DNA from: Caulobacter segnis
GTDB taxonomy: Bacteria; Pseudomonadota; Alphaproteobacteria; Caulobacterales; Caulobacteraceae
Direction: 5' to 3'
NCBI RefSeq assembly: GCF_023935105.1
Contig: NZ_CP096040.1
Span: forward strand, 4,693,001 to 4,757,000
DNA: 64,000 nucleotides
The translations under genes and the position numbers were made by a program. Below, piece by piece: positions 18,180 to 26,190 of this stretch. The notes under the pieces are model-generated. The model did no database searches and had not been told where the DNA came from. It worked only from the letters and a program-made list of their open reading frames with translations. The first letter of the stretch is position 1. Every line of letters begins with the position of its first letter.

Positions 18180-19139
18180 TCACGCGCCGGGCGGAGAGGC
18201 GGTGTCGGCGACGAGGTGCTGCAGCACACGCTTTTCCAGGACGTGCAGGGCGCTGACGGCGTTGCCGCGCATGATCACGCCCTCGGCCAGCGGCTTGACG
18301 GCCTCGTGCACGGCGCGGGCCAGGCGCAGGAAGTCGGCGCGCTCGCGCCCGTCGACGCCGTGCAGCGCGCACAGCTGGCGCCAGTCGAACACGAAGCTCT
18401 CCAGCAGCTTGCCGAACCGCGCGGCTCGGTCCCGGGTCTCGGCGGTGTCGGTGGCCATCGTCAGCTCCCCGCGAAGATCGTCGACCAGCCACTGCACCTC
18501 GGCGGCGGGCATCACCGGCGAGCGGGGATTGGCCTCGGTCAGGAGTTCGGGGCCGTCGCCGGGCGTCCAGGCCAGGGTCCGCCACTGCTCGCGCGGCGGC
18601 GTCGGCCCGCAGGCCAACCGCCAGAACGCCGCCGTGCCGGTGGTGTCCGCCACGAGGTGGATGCGCGCCTGGCAGGCGTTGTTCTCGACGTGGTGGCGAC
18701 GCCAGTTGTCGAAGATCCAGGCCTCGCCGGCGGCCATGTGCACCGACTGCCCGTCGCAGTGGAAGCGCACCGGCGGCTGGGTGAAGACCGGGATGTGCAC
18801 CCGTACCCGCGTGTGCCAGTGATAGTTGATGTCGGCATGCTCGGGCACGCGCCCGCCGGGCGCCAGGCGCATCAGCCGCGAGCGGCTCCACACCACGCCG
18901 AAGCTCGCCAGAACCCGTTGCGCGTAGGGCATGGCCTCAAGCCAGGGCGTCGGCAGCATCTGGCCGTGGACCGCGTCGGTCTCGGCCCCGCCGGCGCTGA
19001 TCAGCCGCGCGGCGCTGTTGCCGGGCGCCTGGTCGGGGTGGGCCACCCAGGCCGCGTCGGGCAGCGCCGCGACCTCGGCCTGCAGGCGCGCGGCGTCGAA
19101 GAGCACCGGAAGCTGGAAGAAGGGGCGCGACAGCCGCAT
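18180..19139 (-). CDS. Aspartyl/asparaginyl beta-hydroxylase-like dioxygenase (long form)
   Basis: This 319-residue protein has the AspH-type double-stranded beta-helix. Metal-site histidines lie in PEHADINYHWHTRVRVHIPV (about residues 99-118), and a distal segment RRHHVENNACQARIHLVAD (about 147-165) supplies the last histidine and the 2-oxoglutarate-binding arginine. The C-terminal 120 residues are helical and of unknown role. Family members hydroxylate Asp or Asn side chains in proteins or peptides, using Fe(II), oxygen and 2-oxoglutarate. It is the last of five minus-strand genes after a TonB receptor (TonB, sulfotransferase, hydroxylase, TPR-sulfotransferase, hydroxylase) and starts 3 bases after the preceding stop. 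The target is unknown; a receptor, ligand or secreted peptide are options. Confidence 0.88.
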   Translation of the reverse strand: MRLSRPFFQLPVLFDAARLQAEVAALPDAAWVAHPDQAPGNSAARLISAGGAETDAVHGQMLPTPWLEAMPYAQRVLASFGVVWSRSRLMRLAPGGRVPEHADINYHWHTRVRVHIPVFTQPPVRFHCDGQSVHMAAGEAWIFDNWRRHHVENNACQARIHLVADTTGTAAFWRLACGPTPPREQWRTLAWTPGDGPELLTEANPRSPVMPAAEVQWLVDDLRGELTMATDTAETRDRAARFGKLLESFVFDWRQLCALHGVDGRERADFLRLARAVHEAVKPLAEGVIMRGNAVSALHVLEKRVLQHLVADTASPPGA

Positions 19140-19142
19140 GGT

Positions 19143-21047
19143 TCAGTCCCTATAGCCGGTCGCGGCGTCACCCAGCGCGTCCCGAAGCGGCGCCAGCCAG
19201 GGCGCATAGCGCCGCCATTGGGTGAGGCCCTCGCGGCCGATGGGCTGGCGCACCTGCTCGGAACTGGGCGTCCGGATGCTGCGCCGGGTCTGGTGGAAGG
19301 CCAGGCAGGCCGGCTCGAACGGCAATCCGCAATGCGCCAGCATGCGCCGCACGCCGCCGTCCAGGTCGTCGACCACCTCCTCGTAGGACACGCGCAGCGC
19401 CCGCCCCGGCAGCACCCGATCCCAGTGCCGCATCAGGTCGAGATAGACCCGGTAGTAGCGGGCCATGTCGCCCTCGCCATAGGTGAATTCCTGATGGGTC
19501 CCGCCGAACAGCTGCTTGAGATTGCTGAAGCCGCAGGCCATCGGCTCGCGCCGCGCGTCGATGATCGTCGCGCGCGGCAAGATCAGCTGGATCAGGCCGA
19601 TGTGCCAGAAATTGTTCGGCATCTTGTCGATGAAGACCGGCCGCCCCAGCCGACGATAGATCTGGGTCTCCGCCAGGAAGCGCTGGCCCAGGTCCCTCGC
19701 CTCCGTGGCCGTCAGGCGTAGCAGCGCCTCGGGCTCCAGCGGCAGGCCGCAGTCCGGATCGAGACCGCAGAGTTCGCCGGCGTAGCGGCCGATCTGGGTC
19801 AGCTCCTGGGTGCCCTCGACGCGCGAATGCGAGGCCAGGATCTGCTCGAACAGGGTCGAGCCCGAACGCGGTAGGCCCAGGATGAAGATCGGCGCGGGAT
19901 CGGTCGCGCCCCAGCCGGCGCGCTCGGCGAAGACCTCGGCGGTGAACACCGACATCAGGCGCTCGGCGCAGGCTTCCGCGACCTCCGGACGCCAGCGGCC
20001 CAGCGCCCGGCGGGCCGCGTTGCCACGCGCGTACTGCTCCCACGAGGCCTGGTAGTCGCCCAGGTCCTCCAGGGCCTTGCCCAGGGCGAAGGACAGATAG
20101 ACGCGGTCCATGTCCTGGAGACCCGGCCGGGCCAGCGCGGCCCGCAGGCGCGCGACGTCGTCGTCGCTGAAGCGGTAGGTCTTGAGGTTGGCGAGACTGA
20201 ACCAGGCCACGCCGTTGTCCGGCCGCGCGGCCAGCGAGGCGCGATAGTCGGCGATGGCCTCGGCCCGCCGGCCGGTGACCTTCAGGGCGTTGGCCCGCCA
20301 CAGGCGCAGGTCCGCGACCTCCTCGCCGAACGGCGGCTGGTCGGCCAGCAGCCGAGCGTAGAGATCCACCACCGGCTCGTGGTCGCCCAGGGCGATGCAG
20401 GCCGCGCCGTACTGCTTGAGGTAGTCGCGGTTTTGCGGATCGCGCTCCAGAAGGCGCTCGACTTCCCGCCGCGCCGGCGCCGGCTTCTGCCCTCGCAGCA
20501 ACACCATGGCGTAGTCGAAGCGCGCGGCGTCGTAGTCGGGCGCGCGCGTCAGCACCACCGACAGCAGCGCCTCGGCCTCGTCGAGGTCGTCGCGGTCCGC
20601 GCGGATCCGCGCCAGCAGGCGCAGGGCGCCGACATTGCCGGCGTCCTCGCGCAGATAGTCCCGCAGGATGTCCTCCGCCGGCGCCAGGTCGCCATCGGCG
20701 TGAAGGCTGTTGGCGACCACGATCTCGGCGGGTAGCTGCTTCAGCATCGCCAGCTGACGACCCGCCGCGTCGGCCTGGGCGGCGTCGCCCCGCAGGCGGT
20801 GGAGCCGTTCCAGCATGTCCCAGCTGGCCGGCAAGGTCGGGTTCAGGCGCACCGCCTCGCGCAGCGCGTCGATGGCCGCGGGCCCGTCGCGCAGCAGCAC
20901 ATGGCAGTGGCCGCGCTCCTGGAAGAGGCGGCTGAACCGGGGATGCAGCGCCTCCAGCCGCGCCAGCGTGGCCAGGGCGTCCGCGACCCTTTGCTGGCCG
21001 CGCAGGTCCCGGGCCTCCCGCAACAGGGCGTCGCGCTCGCCGTTCAC
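19143..21047 (-). CDS. TPR-containing sulfotransferase
   Basis: This 634-residue protein starts at GTG 21047, whose GTGA overlaps the stop of the upstream hydroxylase gene. The N-terminal 350 residues form tetratricopeptide repeats (EAVRLNPTLPASWDML, LLERDPQNRDYLKQYGAACIALGD, ASLAARPDNGVAWFSLANLKTY). The C-terminal part is a PAPS-dependent sulfotransferase with the 5'-phosphosulfate loop FILGLPRSGSTLFEQIL near residue 385, a GTQELTQIGRYAG segment and DKMPNNFWHIGLIQL. Such TPR-sulfotransferases are common in Caulobacterales, often near TonB receptors, but their acceptors are unknown. Tyrosylprotein sulfotransferases are the closest described relatives in fold. The gene lies between two Asp/Asn hydroxylase genes in one operon, suggesting both enzymes act on the same molecule. 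Confidence 0.92.
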   Translation of the reverse strand: MNGERDALLREARDLRGQQRVADALATLARLEALHPRFSRLFQERGHCHVLLRDGPAAIDALREAVRLNPTLPASWDMLERLHRLRGDAAQADAAGRQLAMLKQLPAEIVVANSLHADGDLAPAEDILRDYLREDAGNVGALRLLARIRADRDDLDEAEALLSVVLTRAPDYDAARFDYAMVLLRGQKPAPARREVERLLERDPQNRDYLKQYGAACIALGDHEPVVDLYARLLADQPPFGEEVADLRLWRANALKVTGRRAEAIADYRASLAARPDNGVAWFSLANLKTYRFSDDDVARLRAALARPGLQDMDRVYLSFALGKALEDLGDYQASWEQYARGNAARRALGRWRPEVAEACAERLMSVFTAEVFAERAGWGATDPAPIFILGLPRSGSTLFEQILASHSRVEGTQELTQIGRYAGELCGLDPDCGLPLEPEALLRLTATEARDLGQRFLAETQIYRRLGRPVFIDKMPNNFWHIGLIQLILPRATIIDARREPMACGFSNLKQLFGGTHQEFTYGEGDMARYYRVYLDLMRHWDRVLPGRALRVSYEEVVDDLDGGVRRMLAHCGLPFEPACLAFHQTRRSIRTPSSEQVRQPIGREGLTQWRRYAPWLAPLRDALGDAATGYRD

Positions 21048-21658
21048 CGCGCCGCGCCCGCCAGCAGCGGCGCCAGCCAGTCCGGATCCGGCTGGTCGGC
21101 GTCGTAATATTCGAAGATCAGATGGATGCGGTCCGTGGCGCCGTCGTTGCGCACCCCGTGCGGGCCCAGGTTGTCGACCTCCACCGCCTCGCCGATCGGG
21201 AAACGCCGCGCCGCGCCGCCGAAGAAGCAGACCACATCGGGATTGGTCGTCAGCGGCACGTGGATCTTGTGGGGCCACCGGGCCGCCGGATTGGCGTCGA
21301 TGTGCGGATGGATCACCCCGCCCGGCGGCATGGCGGCCAGCATCACGCGCGGAAAGACGCCGCGCTCATAGCCGTAGCCACGCACCGCCTGGGCCAGCAC
21401 CGGCTCCAGCAGATCGCGCCATCGGCCCCAGGCCGGGCGATCGTGCGAGCCCCGCCAGTCGAGCGGGCTGTCGATGAAGCGAAAGACGATGTGGCGGGTC
21501 GCGCCCAAGGCTTCGAACCTGTTGGGCTTGCCGGCGTTCTCGGCCGCCCAGACCGCCTCGGGGATCGCCAGCACCGCCGCGCGCAAGGCGGCGATGTCGA
21601 CCGGGCCCAGCGAGCGGATCGTCGTCGTCTTGCGCGGATTGGCGGCGGGCCCGTTCAT
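21044..21658 (-). CDS. Aspartyl/asparaginyl beta-hydroxylase-like dioxygenase (short form)
   Basis: This 204-residue protein has the compact AspH-type fold. PPGGVIHPHIDANPAARWPHKIHVPL (about residues 110-136) supplies iron-ligand histidines and the HxD-like pair, and the distal HGVRNDGATDRIHLIFEYY (about 166-184) supplies the last His and the 2-oxoglutarate Arg. Its ATG overlaps the stop of the preceding sulfotransferase gene (21655-21658), and its own stop overlaps the GTG of the TPR-sulfotransferase gene. Expression is therefore tightly coupled to two sulfotransferases. It is only distantly similar to the longer hydroxylase at 18180-19139, so the two probably modify different positions or partners. 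Confidence 0.88.
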   Translation of the reverse strand: MNGPAANPRKTTTIRSLGPVDIAALRAAVLAIPEAVWAAENAGKPNRFEALGATRHIVFRFIDSPLDWRGSHDRPAWGRWRDLLEPVLAQAVRGYGYERGVFPRVMLAAMPPGGVIHPHIDANPAARWPHKIHVPLTTNPDVVCFFGGAARRFPIGEAVEVDNLGPHGVRNDGATDRIHLIFEYYDADQPDPDWLAPLLAGAAR

Positions 21659-22293
21659 CGCGGCCCCTCGAAGTCGTAGCCGAAAAGCTCCAGGTCCTGG
21701 GCGTAGCGCGCGGCGACGCCGTCGATCAGAACCTGGTCGTAATAGGCGCGATAGTCGCCGTGCTTGGTGCCGTTGACGCGGTCCAGCGGACGCGACGTCA
21801 GGCCGATCCGCGCGCAGATGGCGTCATACGACCCCTGCATGTCCTCGACCCGGCCGACCGTGTCGGCCAGCAGGGACGTGCCGTCCTCATCGACCAGCAG
21901 AGTGGCTTGCGGCTGGAACAGGATGTGCTGCTCCGGCGGCGCCGCGAACAGGAAGTGACGCATCACCTCGCGCGGCCGCCGCTGGAAGTCGTCGCCCCCG
22001 CGCAGCATGAAGGCGCAGTACGAGACGAAGCGGTCGAACGGGTTGCGCACAAAGGCGAACTTGAAATAGCCCGCGAAGGCCTCGTCGCCGACGTAAGGCC
22101 GCACCTGGCGCAGCGACAGGTGGCCATGCCGGATCGCCGCCAGGTCCGCCCATGGAAAGCGCTTGTCGACGAACAGCCCCACCTGCTCGACATCGCCGTC
22201 GCCCAGCTGCTCGCGCAGCGCCTGCCGCACGGCGTGGGTGCCGGTCTTCGGGACGGCGGCGAAGATGAAGCGGTGGCGGTGAGAGACGATCAT
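21655..22293 (-). CDS. Sulfotransferase family 2-type protein
   Basis: This 212-residue protein has a PAPS 5'-phosphosulfate loop AAVPKTGTHAVRQAL near residues 12-26 and a 3'-phosphate motif FAFVRNPFDRFVSYCAF near residues 78-94, as in the Sulfotransfer_2 (chondroitin/carbohydrate) group. No signal peptide or membrane segment is visible, so it is cytoplasmic. It is the second gene of the TonB operon, 69 bases after the receptor stop with a hairpin in between, and overlaps the next hydroxylase gene by 4 bases. Together with the downstream TPR-sulfotransferase there are two different sulfotransferases in one transcript. The acceptor is unknown. Confidence 0.88.
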   Translation of the reverse strand: MIVSHRHRFIFAAVPKTGTHAVRQALREQLGDGDVEQVGLFVDKRFPWADLAAIRHGHLSLRQVRPYVGDEAFAGYFKFAFVRNPFDRFVSYCAFMLRGGDDFQRRPREVMRHFLFAAPPEQHILFQPQATLLVDEDGTSLLADTVGRVEDMQGSYDAICARIGLTSRPLDRVNGTKHGDYRAYYDQVLIDGVAARYAQDLELFGYDFEGPR

Positions 22294-22310
22294 GCTTCAG
22301 ATCACACGGA

Positions 22311-22345
22311 ACAGGCGCCCGCCTCCGGAGGAGACGGGCGCCCTG
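22311..22345 (-). terminator. Intercistronic hairpin between TonB receptor and sulfotransferase genes
   Basis: ACAGGCGCCCGCCTCC pairs with a downstream complement through 22345, with one bulge and one mismatch. There is no U-tract on the minus strand, so it may attenuate or protect mRNA rather than stop all transcription. The layout would give more receptor than modification enzymes. Confidence 0.55.
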
Positions 22346-22362
22346 TCTAGCGTGCGCTCATG

Positions 22363-25164
22363 TCAGAACTTGTAGCTGAGCCCGACCATGTAGGTCGTGC
22401 CGCTCTGGTTCTGGTTATAGAGGTAGCGGTTCTGGCCCCAGAACTGGGTGTCCTTCTCGTTGGTGAGATTGACCGCGTTCAGCGAGGCCTGAAGCGTGTC
22501 GGTGATGTTGAAGAAGGCCGAGGCGTCCACATAGGTCGAGCCCTCGAAACCCCGCGTGCTGGCGCTCATGGGGCTGTCGCTGCGCCCGGTGTACCAGCGC
22601 GTGCGATGGCTCAGCGAGCCGCGCAGGCCCCATCGATCGGTCTCGTAGTAGAGGGTGGCGTTGTAGCTGGTCTTGGAGATGCCGGTCAGCGCTTCATCGG
22701 CGTCCACATAGGTGTAGTTGGCCACCACGCCCAACTTGTCGAACGGCGCCGGCAGGAAGGAGAACTCGGTCTGAGCCGCCAGCTCGACCCCGGTCAGCTT
22801 CTTGCTGCCCTTGACGTTGATCGGCATCGAGAACTCCGAGACGATGGTGTTGGCCGTCGCCCCCGGAATGGTCGTGTACGGAACGCCTGTCTCGCTGAAC
22901 GGAACGTTCTCGAGGGTCAGCGAGCCGATGAAGTTCTTGATGTCCTTCTGGAACACGCTGGCCGACAGCAGGCCCACCTTGCCGAAGTAGTACTCCACCG
23001 ACACGTCCAGCGTGGTGTCCTTGTAGGGCTTGAGGTTCGGGTTGCCGCGCGAGGCGGTGATCTCGCCGCTGTCCTCGTTCTTGAACGCGCTGCCCTCGGC
23101 CGCCATCGAGCCCATGCCCGGACGGTTCAGGTTCTGGGTGGCCGAGAAGCGCACCAGCACCTCCGGCGTCAGCTCCAGCACCGAGTTCATGGCCGGCAGG
23201 ACGCCCGAATAGCTGCCCTTCACGTCGGTCGTGCCCAGATAGGCATAGCTGTCGCCCTGGATCCAGCCGGTGCTGTGGGTGTCGGTCTGGTAGCCGCGCA
23301 GGCCGATATTGCCGCGGAAGCGCTTGCCGAAGAGATCGGTGTCCCAATCGGCCTGCACATATTCGGACACGGTCTTTTCCGAGGTCTCGTAGACGTTCTC
23401 GATGTCCTGGAGCGCCCCGCCCGTGCCGTCGATGTTCTTCTCGAGGCGATGGTATTCCTTGTACTTGGCGAAGGCCTTGGCGTAGTCGCCGATCAGCCAC
23501 GAGCCGAACTTGTTGCTGAACACCGAGGTGACGTCGGCGACGGCGGTGCCGCGCATCTTCGACCGGGTGCCGTTGACGTTGTCGTCGTAGAACAGGTCGC
23601 GGCCGCCCTGCGAGAAGCGGTGATAGGCCGCCCCGGCGCGCAGCGTGAACACGTCGGTCAGCTCGTAGCGGGCGTTCAGCACGCCCTCGCGCAGCTCCGA
23701 TTCATTGTTGAAGCTGCGATAGTAGAACGAGTCCATCGCGTAGTTGGCGGGGTTGGTCGCGTCCCAGCCCGGATACTGGAACGAAGCCGACTGGCCGTCC
23801 GCGCCGTAGTTGGCGATCAGGTTGCCCTTGGCGCGCATGTACAGCTTGTCGTCGTAGGGCGTCTTGTAGGTCGACTTCTCGTAGCCGACGTGCCCGTCGA
23901 TCGAGAGGCGGTCGGACGCGTCCCACTTGCCGGTCAGGGCCAGCTGGTTGAAGCGGTTCTTGTTCAGCGACCGGCGATGCTCGCTGCCGAACGTCGTGCC
24001 GGTCACGTCGGTCATGGTGACGTAGTTGTTCTTGTCCCAGGCCAGGTTGTTGATCACCGAGCCCTTCTGGAACGCGGCCGGCCAGACGCCGCCGGCGGGG
24101 GTGTCGAACGCGACCGAGCCGTCGGAGGCCAGCGGTCGCGTGGCCAGGTGCAGTTCGTCGCGATGCGTCGTGAACCGGCCGTGCAGGGCGTCCAGCGTCA
24201 GCAGGAGGTTGTCGACCGGCTTCCACTGCAGCGCCGCCGTCACGCCCAGGCGCTCCAGCTTCGCGTCCCACGAGGAGATGCGGTTGCCGTCGGCGAACAC
24301 CAGGTCGCCGGACAGGAACTTGGCCTGTTGCGCGGCGCTCAGCTTGGAGATGTCCAGGCCCTTGGCGACCAGCGCCTTCATGGTGTCGGCGTCGGGCTGG
24401 TCGTAGTTGTAGGTGTTGTGACCCTGCTCGGTGGTCTCGCGCTTGCCGTAGGCGACCGAGACCAGCGCGCCGAACCGGTTGTCCCAGTTGTGGCTGAACA
24501 GGGCGGCGATGCGCGGCTGCGCGTCCTTGGTGTACTGGTTGGTGCCGACCTTGACCGACAGGGCTCCCTTGGAGCCCGTCGCGTAGTCGAAGGGCTTGCC
24601 GGTGAACAGGCCGACCGTGCCGGCCATGCCGCCTTCGTTCTGGGCCGCCTGGAAGGTCTTCTCGACCTCGACCCGCGAGAACAGCTCCGAGGCGAAGATG
24701 TTGAAGTCGAAGGCGCGATCGCGCGAGCGCTGGCCGCGGCTGTCCTGGGCGGAGTCGACATTGCCCAGCACTTCCATGCCGTTCAGCTGGACGCGGGCGA
24801 AATCGGGGCCCAGGCCGCGCAGCGAGATGCGCCGGCCTTCGCCGGCTTCACGGTTGATCTGCACGCCCGGCAGGCGCTGCAGCGACTCGGCCAGGTTCAG
24901 CTCCGGGAACTTGGCCATGTCCTCGGCGACGATGGCGTCCTTCTGGATGACCGAGTCGCGCTTGATGGCGCGCGCGTCGCTCAGCGACTTGCGGTAGCCG
25001 GTGACGACCACCTCGTCGACCTGGCTGCTGGCGGCCGCCTCGCCGGAGGCCTGCTGCGCGAAGGCGACCGATGAACTGGCGCCGACGACCAGCGCCGAAA
25101 CGGTGGCCAGCAAAAGACCCTTGCGGTCCGGACGCGCGGTCCGGACGGGATAGTATTTCGACAT
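22363..25164 (-). CDS. TonB-dependent receptor (Xanthomonas/Caulobacter type), head of the sulfotransferase/hydroxylase operon
   Basis: This 933-residue protein has signal peptide LLLATVSALVVGASSSVAFAQQ. The TIGR01782-like hallmarks of the Caulobacter/Xanthomonas receptor group are GYRKSLSDARAIKRDSVIQ, AEDMAKFPELNLAESLQRLP and GRRISLRGLGPDFARVQLN near residues 55-115. The barrel ends TTYMVGLSYKF. Receptors of this group often import oligosaccharides or other organic nutrients. A palindrome CTGGTATGGACCAG lies 23 bases before the start codon, and a second copy lies 176 bases upstream. Both match operators near the GntR gene and the phosphonate genes, so the receptor is likely induced with them. 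The candidate ligand is an aminoethylphosphonate-containing lipid or glycan (inference). Confidence 0.93.
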   Translation of the reverse strand: MSKYYPVRTARPDRKGLLLATVSALVVGASSSVAFAQQASGEAAASSQVDEVVVTGYRKSLSDARAIKRDSVIQKDAIVAEDMAKFPELNLAESLQRLPGVQINREAGEGRRISLRGLGPDFARVQLNGMEVLGNVDSAQDSRGQRSRDRAFDFNIFASELFSRVEVEKTFQAAQNEGGMAGTVGLFTGKPFDYATGSKGALSVKVGTNQYTKDAQPRIAALFSHNWDNRFGALVSVAYGKRETTEQGHNTYNYDQPDADTMKALVAKGLDISKLSAAQQAKFLSGDLVFADGNRISSWDAKLERLGVTAALQWKPVDNLLLTLDALHGRFTTHRDELHLATRPLASDGSVAFDTPAGGVWPAAFQKGSVINNLAWDKNNYVTMTDVTGTTFGSEHRRSLNKNRFNQLALTGKWDASDRLSIDGHVGYEKSTYKTPYDDKLYMRAKGNLIANYGADGQSASFQYPGWDATNPANYAMDSFYYRSFNNESELREGVLNARYELTDVFTLRAGAAYHRFSQGGRDLFYDDNVNGTRSKMRGTAVADVTSVFSNKFGSWLIGDYAKAFAKYKEYHRLEKNIDGTGGALQDIENVYETSEKTVSEYVQADWDTDLFGKRFRGNIGLRGYQTDTHSTGWIQGDSYAYLGTTDVKGSYSGVLPAMNSVLELTPEVLVRFSATQNLNRPGMGSMAAEGSAFKNEDSGEITASRGNPNLKPYKDTTLDVSVEYYFGKVGLLSASVFQKDIKNFIGSLTLENVPFSETGVPYTTIPGATANTIVSEFSMPINVKGSKKLTGVELAAQTEFSFLPAPFDKLGVVANYTYVDADEALTGISKTSYNATLYYETDRWGLRGSLSHRTRWYTGRSDSPMSASTRGFEGSTYVDASAFFNITDTLQASLNAVNLTNEKDTQFWGQNRYLYNQNQSGTTYMVGLSYKF

Positions 25165-25186
25165 GAGAGTTCCCCTGCCCTCGAAA

Positions 25187-25200
25187 CTGGTATGGACCAG
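25187..25200. promoter_or_regulatory. GntR operator copy 1 (TonB receptor proximal)
   Basis: CTGGTATGGACCAG is a palindrome whose reverse strand core, TGGTCCATACCA, differs from the TGGTCTATACCA core by one base. It lies 23 bases upstream of the receptor ATG at 25164. Confidence 0.7.
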
Positions 25201-25339
25201 TCAGGTTAGAGCAGCCTGTGGCGACACCTGCGTGACAGTTCCGGCTCGGAACAGGAATTTCTCCATTCCGCGATGCCGTTGACAAACCGAGGGTTGAATC
25301 GATGTCGCGCGGCCACGGGACCACGCGCGTCGGGCGCGG

Positions 25340-25355
25340 TTTGGACTATACCAAA
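25340..25355. promoter_or_regulatory. GntR operator copy 2 (TonB receptor distal)
   Basis: TTTGGACTATACCAAA differs by a single base from the perfect copy at 29612-29627. It sits just past the phnX stop codon, 176 bases before the receptor start, so the receptor operon has its own promoter with two operator copies that could be bridged by a loop. Confidence 0.75.
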
Positions 25356-25368
25356 TCCGGAGCAGCCG

Positions 25369-26190
25369 TTAGGGCCGCTCGCCCTGCCGGATCCGCGCCT
25401 GGAGGCTCGCCAGAACGGGACCCAGGTCCGCGACGCTTTCGACGACATAGTGCGCGCCGGCGTCCTGGAGGGCCTTGGCCGACGACGCGATTCGCGCGGC
25501 GCGTTCGGCGGCGGGCAGGATCGCCAGGGCCGCCGCGTCCAGGCCGACGCCGTTGCCCGAGGCCGACAGGCCGACCGTCCAGGCGCCGGCCTCCAGCCCC
25601 TCGCCGATCCCGACGACGGCGTCGTCGACCTTGACGCAGGCGCGGGCGGGCCAGGCGCCCAGGGCGACCAGAGCCTTCCACATCATCAGCGGCGACGGCC
25701 GGCCATGGGCCGTCTCGCCGGCGCAGACCACCACGTCGGGCGCATAGCCCTGCTCGGCCGCCAGCGGCAGGATGTCGGCCATCATCGGACGGGTGTAGCC
25801 GGTGGTGGAGCCGATCTTCACGCCGCCGGCCCTCAGGTCGGCGACCAGCTCGGCCGCGCCGGGGATCAGCCGGGCGCAGTCGCGGGCGGCCGCGCGCATC
25901 CTGGGCTCTACGGCGTCGTGCAGGCGGTCGACGTCGGCCTCGGTCGGGGCCGCGCCGCGGCGCTCAGCCCACAGGCCGGCGATGCGCGGCATAGCCAACA
26001 GGGCCCGCACGTGATCGCGCTTGGCCTTGCCCATGTCGGCGCGCGCCTCGGCCTCGGAGATGGCGACCCCCGCCTCGGCGAAGACCTCCCGCAGGGCCAG
26101 CACGGGCGCGCGGCAGCCGAAGTCGATCATGGTCCCGGCCCAGTCGAAGACGACGGCCGCAATGGCGCTGGGGGCGGGAGCTTGGGTCAC
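25369..26190 (-). CDS. phnX: Phosphonoacetaldehyde hydrolase (phosphonatase)
   Basis: This 273-residue HAD-superfamily enzyme splits the C-P bond of phosphonoacetaldehyde to acetaldehyde and phosphate. The nucleophile motif is VVFDWAGTMIDFG with Asp16. The Schiff-base lysine expected in the cap domain fits Lys57 in ADMGKAKRDHVRALL, aligned with Lys53 of the Bacillus enzyme. SASGNGVGLDAA and later segments fit the remaining HAD motifs. Its ATG overlaps the stop of the FAD oxidoreductase gene (26187-26190), and length is normal for the family. The usual partner transaminase PhnW is absent from the window, so the upstream oxidase may supply phosphonoacetaldehyde instead. Cytoplasmic. Confidence 0.93.
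   Translation of the reverse strand: MTQAPAPSAIAAVVFDWAGTMIDFGCRAPVLALREVFAEAGVAISEAEARADMGKAKRDHVRALLAMPRIAGLWAERRGAAPTEADVDRLHDAVEPRMRAAARDCARLIPGAAELVADLRAGGVKIGSTTGYTRPMMADILPLAAEQGYAPDVVVCAGETAHGRPSPLMMWKALVALGAWPARACVKVDDAVVGIGEGLEAGAWTVGLSASGNGVGLDAAALAILPAAERAARIASSAKALQDAGAHYVVESVADLGPVLASLQARIRQGERP

Noticed and set aside
22360..25074. Plus-strand open frame (904 codons) opposite the TonB receptor of the sulfotransferase operon
   Set aside because: Same antisense effect; the receptor on the minus strand has signal peptide, plug and barrel.
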